Shown in pieces: positions 10,603 through 24,067 of a stretch of 64,000 nucleotides of DNA (position 1 is the stretch's first letter; each line of letters opens with the position of its first letter). Where the stretch lies: NCBI GenBank assembly GCA_026874595.1, contig CM049306.1, positions 64,860,019-64,924,018 of the forward strand, given 5' to 3'. Made by a program: the position numbers and the translations under genes. The DNA is from Sipunculus nudus. Lineage: Eukaryota; Annelida; Sipuncula; Golfingiida; Sipunculidae. The notes under the pieces are model-generated. The model worked only from the letters and a program-made list of their open reading frames with translations. It ran no database searches and was not told the origin of the DNA.

Positions 10603-12714
10603 TTGTGGCAAGTTTTGAAACCGTAAGACCTAGGAATCCAAAATTCAGCATAATGTTAGATGTCCCAAAGATCTCCTACCAAGCCGAAAACTGGGTCTTT
10701 GCGACTTCGTTGCTTTGAGAAATTTAGGAAAAACGTCAATTTTTTATTAAAAACCTATTTTCACACTTCAGGACTGCCTAATATCAAAACCACTCATCTG
10801 TTTTTTCTCATATTTACCATAAATATTCTTCTGTATAGTTCCTATGTACATGCCAGAAATTATGTCTGTATTGTATAATTTAAAAAAGTTATGGGCCCAA
10901 ACATAATGCATTTTGTAAAAAATCAGGAAAGATATTTGATCACTTTACACAAAACATGTTAAAGCTATGGACTTTTTTTCCAGTAATATAACTTTAATTT
11001 ATCAAAATTAAATTGTATACCCAAAATTAGATCAAAATCTTTTAAATTTTTTAAAATATTAACAAAAATAAAAAATTGGTACCTTAAATTTTGCCCAACT
11101 TTGACCATGGCACGTTTTTTTTCCTGTAAGTACTGTGGATTTAATTTTCACAGCATGTTTTTGTTACCATTTGGTCTGTTAACACCAAAAATTTGAAACC
11201 AGTTGATCAAAAACTGTAGATTTTAATCAAGTTTTCAAGCACCATGTAACATATTGTTTACATCAAGCTAGTCATATGCAGTTTGCAAGAGCTCAGCTCC
11301 CCAGCTTCAGCTCTCAGTTCCTAAAATTTGGCATACAAATTAGATGTCTCCAAAATCCCCTACCATGCCAAGAATTTGGTCACTAGGACTTAATACCTTC
11401 GAGATATTAATGAAAACCTTCATTTTTCCATAAAAAACCCATTGTTACACCTCGAGACTGCCTAATATAAAAAACCACTGATCTGACTTTAATCATATAT
11501 AATATACATATTTTTCTATACATTTTCTATGCATATGCCAGAAATGATGTCAGTATTGCGTAATTGTTTTAAGTTATGGGCCCAAACACAATGCACTATG
11601 TAAAAAATCAAGAAATATGTTTACTCCCTTAACAAGGGGATTGCTGAAGCTAGAGATGTTTTTGCCAGGGATGTAACATTATTTAATCAAGATTCAATTG
11701 AATACCAAAAATTAGTTCTGAATTTTTCAAATTTTATAAGTTATTAGTATAAATATAAAATTAGTACCTTAAATTTTGCCCAACTTTGACCATGGCACAT
11801 TTGTTTCCTGTGAGCACTGTTGATATAATTTTCATATCATGCACACAAGGATTTCAGCTTTTTAGTTTAGAAAGCTGAAAGAAATTGGCCAAAAATTGTA
11901 GTTTTTATTTATGTTTTTATGAGACCATGTCAGACCTTGGCTCTTTCTACAGTCCCTCTCGAGTCACATGTATGTTGACCTTGTTGAACTTTCAGCAAAT
12001 TCTGCATGCTTGAGGCGAGCCATACACTGGGGCAGCCAGGCAGCTAATGGCCAGCCACAGTTAATCCAGGTGTCCAACCCATCTCATCTAGTAGTTTTAA
12101 CCAACAACATAACAATTAACAATAAATTAATAAATTTTTATTGGTTTTTAATAACAAATTAAAGAAAAATAGAAAAGGAATTGTTAGTTTATAATAACAG
12201 GAAATCAACTTGCAGTTACGGATGATATAAGAATCTTGTATTGATGGATAGAATGTCACGTATTCCAAATAACACCATGCAGTCACCTATGGTATTTTTC
12301 AGTTCAATTTTAATGATAAAAAAGTGAATCATATTATTCATTACTAATCATTAGGGATCATATGAAGGAAATTAATGATAGACAAAGATGCAGTTGATAT
12401 TATTAATCTAGATTCCTACTGTGTCTAGTGTGTACATTGATGTGAAATTAGTCCAAAATGAATATATTACATTTATTTTTTTTTAATATAAATAAAAGTC
12501 ATAAAACCAGGTACTTATGATCATTATTTAAATGTGTGAATTTTGTACATTCTGGATTCTCAACATCATTGTTTGGTGAAAACTGAATAAATGCCAGTCA
12601 TGGTGGGAATACTTTGCAATTGTATTTAAATACGAATATGACTATGTACTCCATTATAAAATTTCTTGCATAAAGAATTGGAATTCAGGTAAAAATGAAA
12701 GTATATGAATACCA

Positions 12715-13473
12715 CAGGGTTCGTACGCACCTTGAAAACCTGGAAAAGTGCTTGAATTTAGTCATTTCAATTTCAAAGGCTTGAAAAGTGCTTAAAAAGA
12801 GAGAGTGGTTTGGAAAAGTGCTTGAAAAAATAAAATTTTGTAAAAGAGTTTGGTGTATGTTGTGTGTATGCATACCTGGTATTTTAATACCTTCTTTCGG
12901 GCATCTCTACGTCAATCAGATGTGTGAAATAGAATTAACCCATTCGTGGATGAATGAGAGTGGGCAGTGAAAGTGCCGATGGAACAAGTTAACATACGAG
13001 GGTAATAACCATGCTTCTTATCAAATAGTAAGTGAGCTGCTTTACTGTAAAGATCGCAGAGAGTTCCCCCGAGGTACGTATAAAAGCTCTTTAATTGAAA
13101 ACTCAGTACACGCTAGGCCAGTTCACGTAAGAATTTTCTTAAGATTTATAATTTAAATTTAAATGTAATACTACAGAGATTATTAACATAGCTATTGAGA
13201 AGATCTGACCAAAGGAAATAATTATCTGGGAACAAACCAGGGGAATAAAATGTGTGAAAATACATGATTGGGACAATTCGAATCTGAGGGATAATAATAA
13301 TAGAAAACTTATTTGCTCAAAAGAATATGTTGTTTAAATAAAGTTAACTTTACGTTTTACATTGGTAACTCGGCGATAATAATTATATCAGAGGGGTCAT
13401 ATTTCCCCCAACAAACCCGATCCCACTTTGTTTTGGTTAAAGGTTATTCAGTTTATCCAGGGGTTGCGTTTTT
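12715..13473 (+). mobile_element. TIR DNA transposon inserted in A1a, left part
   Basis: The insertion begins CAGGGTTCGTACG and ends CGTATGAACCCTG (to 17227), an inverted repeat of 13 bp with one mismatch. TACCA flanks it on both sides (12710-12714 and 17228-17232). The empty site GAATACCAGTGC is preserved in the paralogous element at about 15649, which proves the insertion. An ACAGGG...CCCTGT parse with a 3-bp ACC duplication is equally possible. Both ends carry repeated CTTGAAAAGTGCTTGAA-like words. Subtracting the nested A1b, the transposon is about 1.9 kb. No transposase frame is visible and I cannot assign a superfamily. Confidence 0.85.
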
Positions 13474-16097
13474 TAGCTCAGCTGACTATAAGTCATCTGA
13501 GCTATAGTCGTGGTCCATTGTCCGTCGTCCGTCCGTCCGTCCGTCCGTCCGTAGATGTGGCACGTTTTGAAACCGTAAGACCTAGGAATCCAAAATTCGG
13601 CATAATGTTAGATGTCCCCAAGATCTCCTACCAAGCCGAAAACTGGGTCTTTGCGAACTTGTTCCTTTGAGAAATTAAAGAAAAACCTCAATTTTTTATT
13701 AAAAACCTATTTTTACACTTCAGGACTGCCTAATATCAAAACCACTCATCTGTTTTTCCTCATATTTACCATAGTTATTCTTCTATATAGTTCCTATGTA
13801 CATGCCAGAAATTATGTCTGTATTATAAAAATTTAAAAAGTTATGGGCCCAAACATAATGCATTTTGTAAAAAATCAGGAAAGATATTTGATCACTTAAC
13901 ACAAAATATGTTAAAGCTATAAACTTTTTTTCCAGTAATATAACTTTAATTAATCAAAATTAAATTGTATACCCAAAATTAGATCAAAATCTTTTAAATT
14001 TTTTAAAATATTAACAAAAATAAAAAATTGGTACCTTAAATTTTGCCCAACTTTGACCATGGCACGTTTTTCCTGTAAGTACTGTGGATTTAATTTTCAC
14101 AGCATGTTTTTTTTAGCATTTTGTCTGTAAACACCAAAAATTTGAAACCAGTTGATCAAAAACTGTAGATTTTATTCAAGCTTTCAAGCACCATGTAACA
14201 TATTGTTTACATCAAACTAGTGTCATGCAGTTTGCAAGTGCTTAGCTCCCCAACTTCAGCTCTCAGTTCCTAAAATTTGGCATACAATTAGATGTCTCAA
14301 AAATCCCCTACCATGCCAAGAATTTGATCACTAGGACTTAATACCTTCGAGATATTAATGAAAAACTTCATTTTTCCATTAAAAACCCATTGTTACACTT
14401 CAAGACAGCCTAATATCAAAACCACTGATCTGACTTTAATCATATATAATATACATATTTTTCTATACATATTCTCTATGCACATGCCAGAAATGATGTC
14501 AGTATTGCGTAATTGTTTTAAGTTATGGGCCCAAACATAATGCACTTTGTAAAAAATCAAGAAATATATTTACTCCCTTAACAAGGGGATTGCTGAAGCT
14601 AGAGATTTTTTGTCAGGGATGTAACATTATTTAATCAGGATTCAATTGAATACCCAAAATTAGTTCTGAATTTTTCAAATTGTATAAGTTATTAGTATAA
14701 ATATAAAATTAGTACCTTTAACTTTGCCCAACTTTGACCATGGCATGTTTGTTTCCTGTGAGTACTGTTGATATAATTTTCATATCATGCACACATAAAG
14801 ATTTCAGCTTTTTAGTTTGAAAAGCTGAAAGAAATTGGCCAAAAATTGTAGCTTTTATTAATGTTTTTATGAGACCATGTCAGACCTTGGCTCTCTGTAG
14901 CACCCTTGAGTCACCTGTATGTTGACCTGGTTGAACTTTCAGCAAATTATGCATGCTTGAGGCGAGACATAAACTGGGGCGTCCAGGCAGCTTATTATAT
15001 AATGGCCAGCCACAGTTGATCTAGGTGTCCAACCCAACTCATCTAGTAGTTTTAACCAACAACATAACAATAAATTAATAAATTTTTATTGGTTTTTAAT
15101 AACAAAGAAAAATAGAAAAGGAATTTGTTAGTTGATAATAACAGGAAATTAACTTGCAGTTACCGATGATATAAGAATCTTGTATCGATGGATAGAATGT
15201 CATGTATTCCAAATAACACCATGCAGTCACCTATGGTATTTTTCAGTTCAATTTTAATGATAAAAAAGTAAATCATATTATTCATTACTAATCATTAGGG
15301 ATCATATGAAGGAAATTAAATATAGACAAAGATGCAGTTGATAATATTAATCTAGATTCCTACTGTGTCTAGTGTGTACATTGATGTGAAATTAGTCCAA
15401 AATAAATATATTACATTTTTTTTTAATATAAATAAAAGCCATAAAACCAGGTACTTATGATCATTATTTAAATGTGTGAATTTTGTATATTCTGGATTCT
15501 CAACATCATTGTTTGGTGAAAACTGAATAAATACCAGACATGGTGCGAATACTTTGCAATTGTATTTAAACACGAATATGAATATGTACTCCATTATAAA
15601 ATTTCTTTCATAAGAATGGGAATTCAGGTAAAAATGAAAGTATATGAATACCAGTGCAAATATTTTCAAAATGTATTGATGAATGCATTCATGAATATAT
15701 TCTTTAATATTATTTTAATAATCATTTCAGTCATATTTTATTTGAAAAAATCATACTATTCTCTTATTATATTTAATAAAAATTATATTTAGGACAATAT
15801 TTGTAATTTTTCTTATAAATAGTTAAACTCTTATATTATATGTTCTGCTTATATTAGTTATATGGCCAAGTCAAAATCTGTGTGACAATCCCACTCCATT
15901 TGTTAATGAAATAAATGAAATTAATCCTCTTTCCTGTCTCCAAAGGTACTATCAAAATCATACATAAGCTAAACAACAACAACTCATAATACAGCTTATT
16001 TTTATTACCATATAAAACCAGCATGTGCCTCATTTCTAAATCATATTTTTTTATCATATATATCAGCTGAGTGCCGTGACCCATAGGTCCCTTGTTT
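13474..16097 (+). mobile_element. A1b: complete 2.62-kb HINE-like element
   Basis: Uninterrupted copy that serves as a reference for A1. It has the 5' hairpin at 13475-13503, the GTCC microsatellite at about 13519-13552, two diverged roughly 690-bp monomers and an AT-rich tail. The tail ends in a 3' subterminal repeat that begins TCAGCTGAG, then GTGACCCATAGGTCCCTTGTTT. The subterminal repeat here reads TCAGCTGAGT, one base off the perfect form. The element sits inside the TIR transposon that split A1a, so it arrived later. The left flank is a T run (GCGTTTTT), as in most other insertions here. Confidence 0.9.
16063..16097 (+). repeat. Family A 3' terminus (A1b)
   Basis: The 3' terminus is made of TCAGCTGAG(C/T), the inverse of the 5' GCTCAGCTGA, then a small GACC-CATA-GGTC stem and CCTTGTT. 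Equivalent ends lie at about 17640-17673, 24034-24067, 25864-25899, 30306-30340, 30354-30387, 37880-37914, 45752-45786, 51283-51317 and 53505-53537. Confidence 0.85.
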
Positions 16098-17227
16098 TAT
16101 CTTGGTACCTGCGCATTCAACGTATACGCGCTGTGATTGTCATTTGTTAGCTCCCTAAGACCACCAATCAGCGAAATATAGTTTACACGCGGGGTCAATC
16201 CAATTAAGGATAAATACTGTTTGTCCGAAATAGGCTAAGGTGTTTGGCAGGTACTGACGTATATTCACATACTTTGGCGTCAGTTTGTAAAAGGCTGGGA
16301 TCCATGGGGGAAATCACATTTTTGTTGCGATGTGATAGCCGTTTCTAAGCGTAGTACGCTGGCAGTTTAAAGAGTGATCAGCGACATATACAACTTCCAG
16401 CATCGGCCCCCTCCCTGCCCTGCATAACGATTGCATAAAGCTGGACAATAAGAGTTTTTTTTTTTAAATAAGATTTCACATTGTTAGTTTTAATCAAATA
16501 TTGGACAGGTTTGAATAGAAATCTGGCGGCGTCTGTGATCGTAAGATAACAACCTTCACAGGTGTTGCCTGGCCATTTGTTGACATGTGCGGCCTGCGAC
16601 TTGGCGGTAAACGGCAGAAACCTCGTGCACAACAAGTTGGACTAGAAGTGTTTTGAATAATTTGATAATACTATACCCAAATATCGTATAAGGGTAACAT
16701 ATTAAAGGCTTTTATTGATTTTTTGCCGTTGAAAACTTGAATGAATACCTGCCACGAACGCCGAACTGTCACGAGTTTTTCGGCACCCCTTCTGCCGGAG
16801 CATATAATTTACTAAAGTTTGAGCTAATCGGCAAATCAGAGTTCCCTATTCAAGATATAATAGGTTTTAGACCCTCGTTATCAGATTAGTTAAATCTGTC
16901 AAGGTCATGCCAAAGATGAGTGATTATTTTGAATGTAAAGTTATAACAGTGGGCCGCTATGTATTCAACCGCGACTGGCTATAGCCCATACCGAAGGGAA
17001 AATCACAAGCGCTTCCATTTTCGAGCCTTTTTATCACACTATGGTTCATCTCATTATAAATATTATTTTGCATTTTGTGTTACAAGCCTTTTGATGTCGG
17101 CAACATGCATGGATGAAGGTGCACTGACCGTCCATAAATTTTGATGTCCTTGAAAATACTTTTCAGGTCTTTGAAAAGTCCTTGAAAAGTGCTTGAAATT
17201 TTTCTCATGATAAACGTATGAACCCTG
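16098..17227 (+). mobile_element. TIR DNA transposon inserted in A1a, right part
   Basis: Right part of the transposon that begins at 12715. It has a moderate-GC, single-copy-like interior at 16100-16640. Short antisense frames there (for example 16378-16635) show no recognisable transposase motif. It ends with tandem CTTGAAAAGTCCTTGAA-like words and the terminal inverted repeat CGTATGAACCCTG. Confidence 0.8.
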
Positions 17228-17673
17228 TACCAGTGCAAATACTTTCAAAATTTATTCATGAATGCATTCATGAATATATTCTTTAATATTATTTTAATAA
17301 TCATTTCAGGTATATTTCATTTTAAAAAATCATACGATTCTCTTATTATTTTAAATAAAAATTTTATTTGGGACAATATTTGTAATTTTTTTTAATAAAT
17401 AGTTAAACTCTTATATCATATGTTCTGCTTATAAGTTATATGGCCAAGTCAGAATCTGTGTGACAATAGTACTCCATTTGTTAATAAAATAAATGAAATC
17501 AATCCTCTTCCCTGTCTCCAAAGATAATATCAAAATCATACATAAGCTAAACACCAACAACTCATAATAAAGCTTATATTTAATGCCACACCAAACCAGC
17601 ATGTGCCTCATTCCTAAATCATATTTTTTATCATATATAACAGCTGAGCGTCGTGACCCATAGGTCCCTTGTT
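17228..17673 (+). mobile_element. A1a, 3' part
   Basis: Resumes exactly where 12714 broke off, beginning with the duplicated TACCA. The A1 tail continues to the 3' signature CAGCTGAGCGTCGTGACCC and CCTTGTT. It contains the ATTCATGAATGCATTCATGAATAT palindromic block found in every A1 tail. Confidence 0.9.
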
Positions 17674-17748
17674 TTTTATTGTAAAAGTTAACAGAAAATA
17701 TAGTTTTCATTGGGAAACTGTCTCAAAGAGATATGTATAAATATTTTA
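17674..17748. other. Short spacer between A1a and C1
   Basis: AT-rich and unassigned. Confidence 0.6.
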
Positions 17749-19086
17749 AGCGAACCTGTGAGCTAATGCGATGGTGTGGCGTCTTCCGTCGTCTGTCATC
17801 CGTCGTCTGTACGTTAACTCATACTATCTTGAAAAAAGCAAGAGTTAGCATCACGAAATTTTATGCAAAAAATTAGTCATCTAAAAAACTCTATCGGAAT
17901 TTGTTTATTTTTTGGCTAACTGCATTTTCGTAGATTTTATAAGGAAAAAGCAAAAAAAGCTTTAAAAATCTTCTTCTCCGAAACTGTTCAGCCAAATTGT
18001 CCAATATTTCATGGAAATAATCTTTTATACCATCTCTCTCAAGTTTGTTCAAATGGTTTAAGTTTGGTGAATTTTGGCCAAATTACAGGAAGTTGAACTT
18101 AGTCATCTGTCCAAAAAAGCATACTAAAATTACAATCTTAGAAACGGCTGGAGCTATGATCACCAAATTTTATGCCAATGTTGGTCACATGAGTCATATC
18201 TGAAATTGAGGTATTGGTGGCGCCACCTGCATCGGCCTTTTTTGTACGGGGGTCATCAGTGCCCGTATCACACTTACAACTACAAAAACTTCTTCTCTGA
18301 AACCATATGGCCAAATTGTTTAATATTGCACAGAAATGATCCTAGGGTAGTGCTTTCTGAAGTTTGTTCAAATGGTCTTAGTTCAGTGATTTTTGGCTGA
18401 GTTATGGGAAGCTGAATTTAGTCATATGCCATAACAGCCCATTTTAGCTCAGTGGCTACAAAGATCTTCTACTCAAAAACCACTGGGCCAAATTCTTAAA
18501 TCTCACACATTAATTATCCTTAGATGTTGATAATTCAAGTTTGTTCAAATGGTTTTGGTTCAGTGATTTTTGGCTGAGTTATGGGAAGCTTAACTTAGCC
18601 ATTTTGCTTTATTTTCCCATATGAGTTATAAACCTGCAAAATGTTTTTTGACTGATGCCACTGAGGCCAATTTGTTTAATATTTTACAAGAATAATCCCC
18701 TGAATAATTCTTACAATAATTGTCTTTTATGGTCCGAAAGAATGAATTTTGGCTGAATTATAAAGATTGAATTGAGTCATTTTACCATATATGTTAGCTG
18801 TGTGAAGCAGATACATCTAGCCTGGAACCAGTTTATCAGCATCCATTACACCATGCTTCCAGACATTTATATTTCAGGTTTTCTATGGTTAATATTGACA
18901 AGAATGATTTTTAAAAACTTTTAAAAAATGTAGATTTATGATTTTAGATATTCCTCATGCCAGGCAATGTTTACAATCACAGGTATATGTTAACCCATAC
19001 TATTTCGAAAGCGACTGGAGCTAGCATCATGAAATTTGATGCAAAAAATTAGCCATCTGAAAAAATCTGCATTTTCTCAGATTTTT
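17749..19086 (+). mobile_element. C1, part 1: HINE-like element of the GCGAACCTGTG family
   Basis: Starts AGCGAACCTGTGAGC, followed by GTC/GTCC-rich microsatellite DNA and ACGTTAAC. The body consists of diverged tandem units of roughly 150-300 bp sharing TGGCCAAATTGTTTAATAT and AAGTTTGTTCAAATGGT words. GGTGGCGCCACC occurs at 18216-18227. A4a interrupts it at 19087, within GATTTT/ATAGAG. The uninterrupted sequence is present in C3 at about 55480. C1 resumes at 25900 and again at 37915, giving about 3.3 kb of own sequence against 3.65 kb for intact C3. Confidence 0.85.
18216..18227. repeat. GGTGGCGCCACC palindrome
   Basis: A perfect 12-bp palindrome. Exact copies recur at 24308, 24457, 24586, 34942, 54609 and 55753, in both C and A4 bodies. 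Confidence 0.95.
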
Positions 19087-20733
19087 AGCTCAGCTGACTG
19101 AAAGTCATCTGAGCTATAGCGATCACTCTTTGTCCGTCTGTCCGTCTGTCCGTCAGTCAACCAGGCACAAATCGTAACCGCTGAACCTAGAACCTTGTAA
19201 CTTGGGATTCTGAGAGGTCCATGAAAAATCTCCTCGGAAACCATAAATAAGGTCTCTGTTACCCATATCCTTCGAGCTATGGGGCCCCAAAGTACCCCCC
19301 CAGAAAAGTCAAAAATTTCATACAAAAACTTCAATATCTCAATAACTACTTGACTGATGATAATGATTTTTGGCATACATATTGATCATGAGATGTTCCA
19401 TCACTTCCTGCAGACTGGTGGAGCCACCTGTATTTTTCGATTTTTTACAAATTTTTTTCTCTATTTTTGAGACCTTTAAAAATGTGAACATCTGTTAACA
19501 AGGCACAAATCGTAAAGCCTAGACCTAGAATCTTAATTCTTGATACACTGAGAGGTCCATGAAAAATCTCCTTGGAAACCAGAAATTAGGTCTCTGTTAC
19601 CCATATCCTTCGAGCTATGGGGCCCCAAAGTACCCCCCAGAATAGTAAAAAAATTTCATACAAAAACTTCAATATCTCAATAACTACAACACTGATGGTC
19701 ATGATTTTTGGCATACATATTGATCATGAGATTTTCCATAAGTTCCTGCAGACTGGTGGAGCCACCTGTATTTTTCGATTTTTTTACAATTTTTTCCTCT
19801 ATTTTTGAGACGTTTAAAGATGCTGTCATCTGTTAAAGTGGCACAAATCGTAACCGCTGGACCTAGAATCTTCATTCTCGACACACTGAGAAACCTATTA
19901 AAAGTCTCCGTGGAAACCATAAATAAGATCTCTGTTACCCATATCCTTCGAGCTATAGAGCCCCAAAGTACCCCCCAGAAAAGTAAAAAATTTCATACAA
20001 AAACTTCAATACCTCATTAACTACTTGACTGATGGTCATGATTTTTGGCATACGTATTGATCATGAGATGTTCCATCACTTCCTGCAGACTGGTGGGGCC
20101 ACCTGAATTTTTCGATTTTTTACGAATTTAAAAATGTGAACAGCTGTTAACAGGGCACAAATCATAAAGACTGGACCTAGAATCTTCATTCTTGACACAA
20201 TGAGAGGTCCATAAAAAGTCTGCATGGAAACCTGAAATAAGGTCTCTGTTACCCATATCCTTTGAGCTATGGGGGGCTTCCAAAAACCCCCAAGAATAAT
20301 GGAAAATTTGATAAAAACAAACTGCAACATCTCAATAACTACAACACTGATGGTCATGATTTTTGGCATACATATTGATCAAGAGGTGTTTCATCAGTAC
20401 CTGCAGACTGGTGGTGCCACCTGTATTTTTTCAAATTTTCACAATTTTTTTTTCTCTATTTTCGAGACCTTTCAGGATGTAGTTATCTGTCAACAGGGTA
20501 CAAATCGTAAGGACTGGACCTAGAATCTTCATTGTTGACACACAGGGAGACCCATGATAAGTCTCCATGGACACCTGAAATTAGGTCTCTGTTACCCATA
20601 TCCTTTGAGCTATGGCACTCCAAAGTACAGCTCAGAATAATGGAAAATTTGATACAAAAGCTGAAGTATCTGAACAACTAATGGGGAGATCACCATAATT
20701 GTTTTCATGGAAATGATGTTTGTAAGTGTTTTT
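19087..20733 (+). mobile_element. A4a, part 1: A-hairpin element with a different body
   Basis: The hairpin at 19087-19115 has the A stem but a GAA loop instead of ATA, and ATAGCGATCACTC follows. The body is not the A1-A3 body. It consists of about 4.6 tandem units of about 320-340 bp starting at GGCACAAATCGTAA (about 19166, 19503, 19840, 20155 and 20497). Each contains TTACCCATATCCTTCGAGCT, GATTTTTGGCATACATATTGA and CTGCAGACTGGTGGAGCCACC. A2a interrupts it at 20734. The element sits inside C1. Confidence 0.85.
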
Positions 20734-23700
20734 AGCTCAGCTGACTATAAGTCACCTGAGCTATAGTCGTGGTCCATTGTCCATCTTCCGTCCGTCTGTC
20801 CATCCGTCCATCCGTCCGTCCCTCAGTCCGTCCATAGATGTGGCACGTTTTGAAACCGTAAGACCTAGGAATTCAAAATTCGGCATAATGTTAGATGTCC
20901 CCAAGATCTCCTACCAAGCCGAAAACCGGGTCTTTGAGTCTTTGTTCCTTTGCGAAATTTAGGAAAAACCTCAATTTTTTATTAAAAACCTATTTTCACA
21001 CTTCAGGACTGCCTTATATTGAAACCACTCATCTGTTTTTCCTCATATTTACCATAAATATTCCTCTATATAGTTCCTATGTACATGCCAGAAATTAGGT
21101 CTGTATTATATAATTTAAAAAAGTTATGGACCCAAACATAATGCATTTTGGAAAAAATCAGGAAAGATATTTGATCACTTAACACAAAACATGTTAAAGC
21201 TATGGACTTTTTTCCAGTAATATAACTGTATTTTATCAAAATTAAATTGTATACCCAAAATAAGATCAAAATCTTTTAAATTTTTTAAAATATTAACAAA
21301 AATAAAAAATTGGTACCTTAAATTTTGCCCAACTTTGACCATGGCACATTTTTTTCCTGTAAGTACTGTGGATCTAATTTTCACAGCATGTACAAATAAG
21401 TATTTAATCTGTTAAAATCTGAAATGTAAAAATAAAAGCTGCAAAATTAGGCTAGTTATTGAATTTTTTTGGAGGCTCTTGTTGTATTCCCTTACATTGT
21501 CAAGCAGTCCACTGTGGTCACTGTTGGTCATTCAGTGCAGCTCTCTATGCTCCCAAGGTTGTTGGCATAATGTTAGATGTCCCCAAGATCTCCTACCCAG
21601 CTGAAAACGGGGTCTTTGTGACTTTGTTCCTTTGAGAAATTAAGGAAAAACCTCAATTTTTTATTAAAAACCTATTTTCACATTTCAGGACAGCCTAACT
21701 ACGAAACCACTCACCTGTTTTTCCTCATATTTACCATTAATAATCCTCTATATAGTTCCTATGTACATGTCAGAAATGAGGTCTGTATTATATGATTTAA
21801 AAAAAGTTATGGCCTCAAACATAATGCATCTAAAAAATCAGGAAAGATATTTGATCACTTAAAACAAAACATTTTAAAGCTATGGACTTTTTTCCAGTAA
21901 TATATCTTTAATTAATCAAAATTAAATTGTATACCCAAAATTAGATCAAAATCTGTTAAATTTTTTAAAATATTAGCAAAAAAAAAAAATTGGTACCTTA
22001 AATTTTGCCTAAATTTGACTATGTCACATTTTTTTCTTATAAGTACATTTGATTTAATTTTCAAAGCCAGTTTACATGTGGATTTAATCTGATGAATTTT
22101 GAATTTGAAAGTATAAGCTTAAAAATTAGTCTCGCTATTGAAGTTTTTTAGAAGCCTTAATGTATTTGTATTTTCTAGCATCATGACCCTACTTTTGTTT
22201 ACCTGGTAATCCAAAAATTGGCATAATGTTAGATGTAATTGTAAATATTCATATTCTTCCATACATTTCCTATGTACATACCAAAATTTTGGTCAGTATT
22301 GCATAATTTGTTGAAGTTACAGGCCCAAACATAATGCACCTTGTAAAAAATCAGGATATATATTTACTCACTTAAAATAAGAATGGCTAGGACTTTTTTT
22401 CAGGAATATAACATCATTTAATCAAGATTCAATTGTATACCAAAAATTAGATCTGAAAAATGCATTTTTTTTAAGTTATTAGCATAAATATAAAATCAGT
22501 ACCTTAAATTTTGCCCAACTTTGGCAACGGCACGATTTTTTCCTGTAAGTACTGTGGATGTTATTTTCACAGCATGTACACATAAGGATTTAATCTGTTA
22601 AAATTTGAAATTTGAAAATAAAAGCTGCAAATTTAGGCTAGTTATTTAATTTGTTTGGAGGCTCTTGTTGTATTCCCTTACATTGTCAAGCAGTCCACTG
22701 AGGTCACTGTAGGTCATTCAGTGCAACTCTCAATGCTCCCCAGGCTATTATGTAATCCCATTACTCCGGCAAGCCCTCTCTCTTGTTGAGCTTGATCAGG
22801 CTGCCAGCATAAATACCACAGGGAGCCTTTCTCTCCCCCCCCCCCCCCCCCACCCCAATCTGTTGACAGACGTGTACTCTAAACAAGATGAATTTTATAA
22901 TTTCACATTTTTTCAGCGATGAACAGTAACAACAGAGACCCCTCCCTGACCCACCCCTTCGATACACAGGACTAATATACAAGACAAAGCTTATAATTTT
23001 TATGTTAAAAAAATTCTTTTTGTCGAGACTTGGACAATTTTGATTTTTTTAAAGAAAAAAATTTTTAGGAATTTAATCCTAATATTCAAATATGGTAAAA
23101 TATTAGGACCTAATGTAAGTGCTAACTGACAAGATTTAAGAAGATATAAATACTTGGTAGCATTTCATTCATATCTCTTAAAGTTGGCGGGGCCTAGGTG
23201 TGAATAACACTGTTAAACCTAGTTTTTAAAATTAGGAATATTGGTCAAACTTTGTGGGATTAATTTTTAACTCATATGGCCATATATTTAACTTTTGAAA
23301 ACTTAATTACCTTCACACATTATTTGTTTATGAAATGGAACTTTTATATGACACTTTAAGTATTATTTTTAGATATTTATTGTTTTGCAGATTTAAAAGA
23401 TATATTTTTGTGGTAAAAAATAAATAAACATTTGTATGCATGATGTGGTGTTATCTGACAAGATTGAGATTTATGATGATGCAATTGAGAATTATGAATC
23501 AACTTTTATATTCAGATATATATGTTAAATTGGAAATGTATAGAAATATAAACTTAAACTAGAAAATAATTGATGTGATAAAAAAATGAGGATTTAATAC
23601 AAACATTTGTTCATTATTTTCCTGCCTCAGCAGAATTTGAGATCAGGCTTTGTTTGCCCTGTTTTATGTTGTTAATTAGCTATATTTCAACTGTATACAA

Positions 23701-24067
23701 TTCATAAAAAAATACATATATATTTAATAATATATATTATACAAAAAATAGATCCAATTGAACAAATGTGTAAACTACTGAAATGTCGGCAGTTAATCGA
23801 AAAACCAACTAATGATCATGGTAATAGTACAGATCATTTGTTCACAAACTGCTCACATGCTTTAGTTTCAACATTAGGAAACACATGGTCAGGTCACAAA
23901 ATATTTTTTGCAACAATTTCTTGCTCATCAATACAAACCAATCATATAAACCAACCATGGCCTTTATTACCTCTTCCTCTTACACTTTATCTCCATTTGA
24001 CATTATTTTAGATTTTTACCTTCAAGGTTAATGTCAGCTGAGCACAGTGACCCATAGGTCCCTTGTT
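20734..24067 (+). mobile_element. A2a: HINE-like element nested in A4a
   Basis: Hairpin at 20734-20762, microsatellite of GTCC and ATCC words at about 20775-20833, then three diverged A monomers starting near 20870, 21560 and 22210. The A2 tail is distinct from A1. It has a poly-C tract (22835-22851), an AT-rich stretch with AAATAAACATTTGTATGCATG, and TGTAAACTACTGAAATGTC near 23770. It ends GTCAGCTGAGCACAGTGACC then CCTTGTT. On both sides the interrupted A4 sequence joins sensibly: it resumes with CAGACTGGTGGAGCCACC. Confidence 0.85.
22835..22851 (+). repeat. Poly-C tract (17)
   Basis: Homopolymer within the A2 tail. Comparable runs: 29320-29341 (22), 37055-37073 (19), 40014-40038 (25), 42605-42617 (13), 42884-42900 (17) and 43441-43453 (13). 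Confidence 0.9.

Larger units (their letters stand above)
10529..12714 (+). mobile_element. A1a, 5' part: rolling-circle (HINE-like) element
   Basis: This element begins with the family A hairpin at 10530-10558, followed by a GTCC-type microsatellite. The body holds two diverged monomers of about 690 bp. They begin near AATCCAAAATTCAGCATAATG (about 10635) and AATTTGGCATACAAATTAG (about 11325), and each ends in the conserved TTTGCCCAACTTTGACCATGG block. A roughly 1.3-kb AT-rich tail follows. At 12715 a TIR transposon interrupts the tail; the element resumes at 17228. Its joined length, about 2627 bp, agrees with A1b (2624) and A1d (about 2630). There is no coding capacity for a replication protein. 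Calling it Helentron-associated is inference from terminal structure. Confidence 0.8.
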
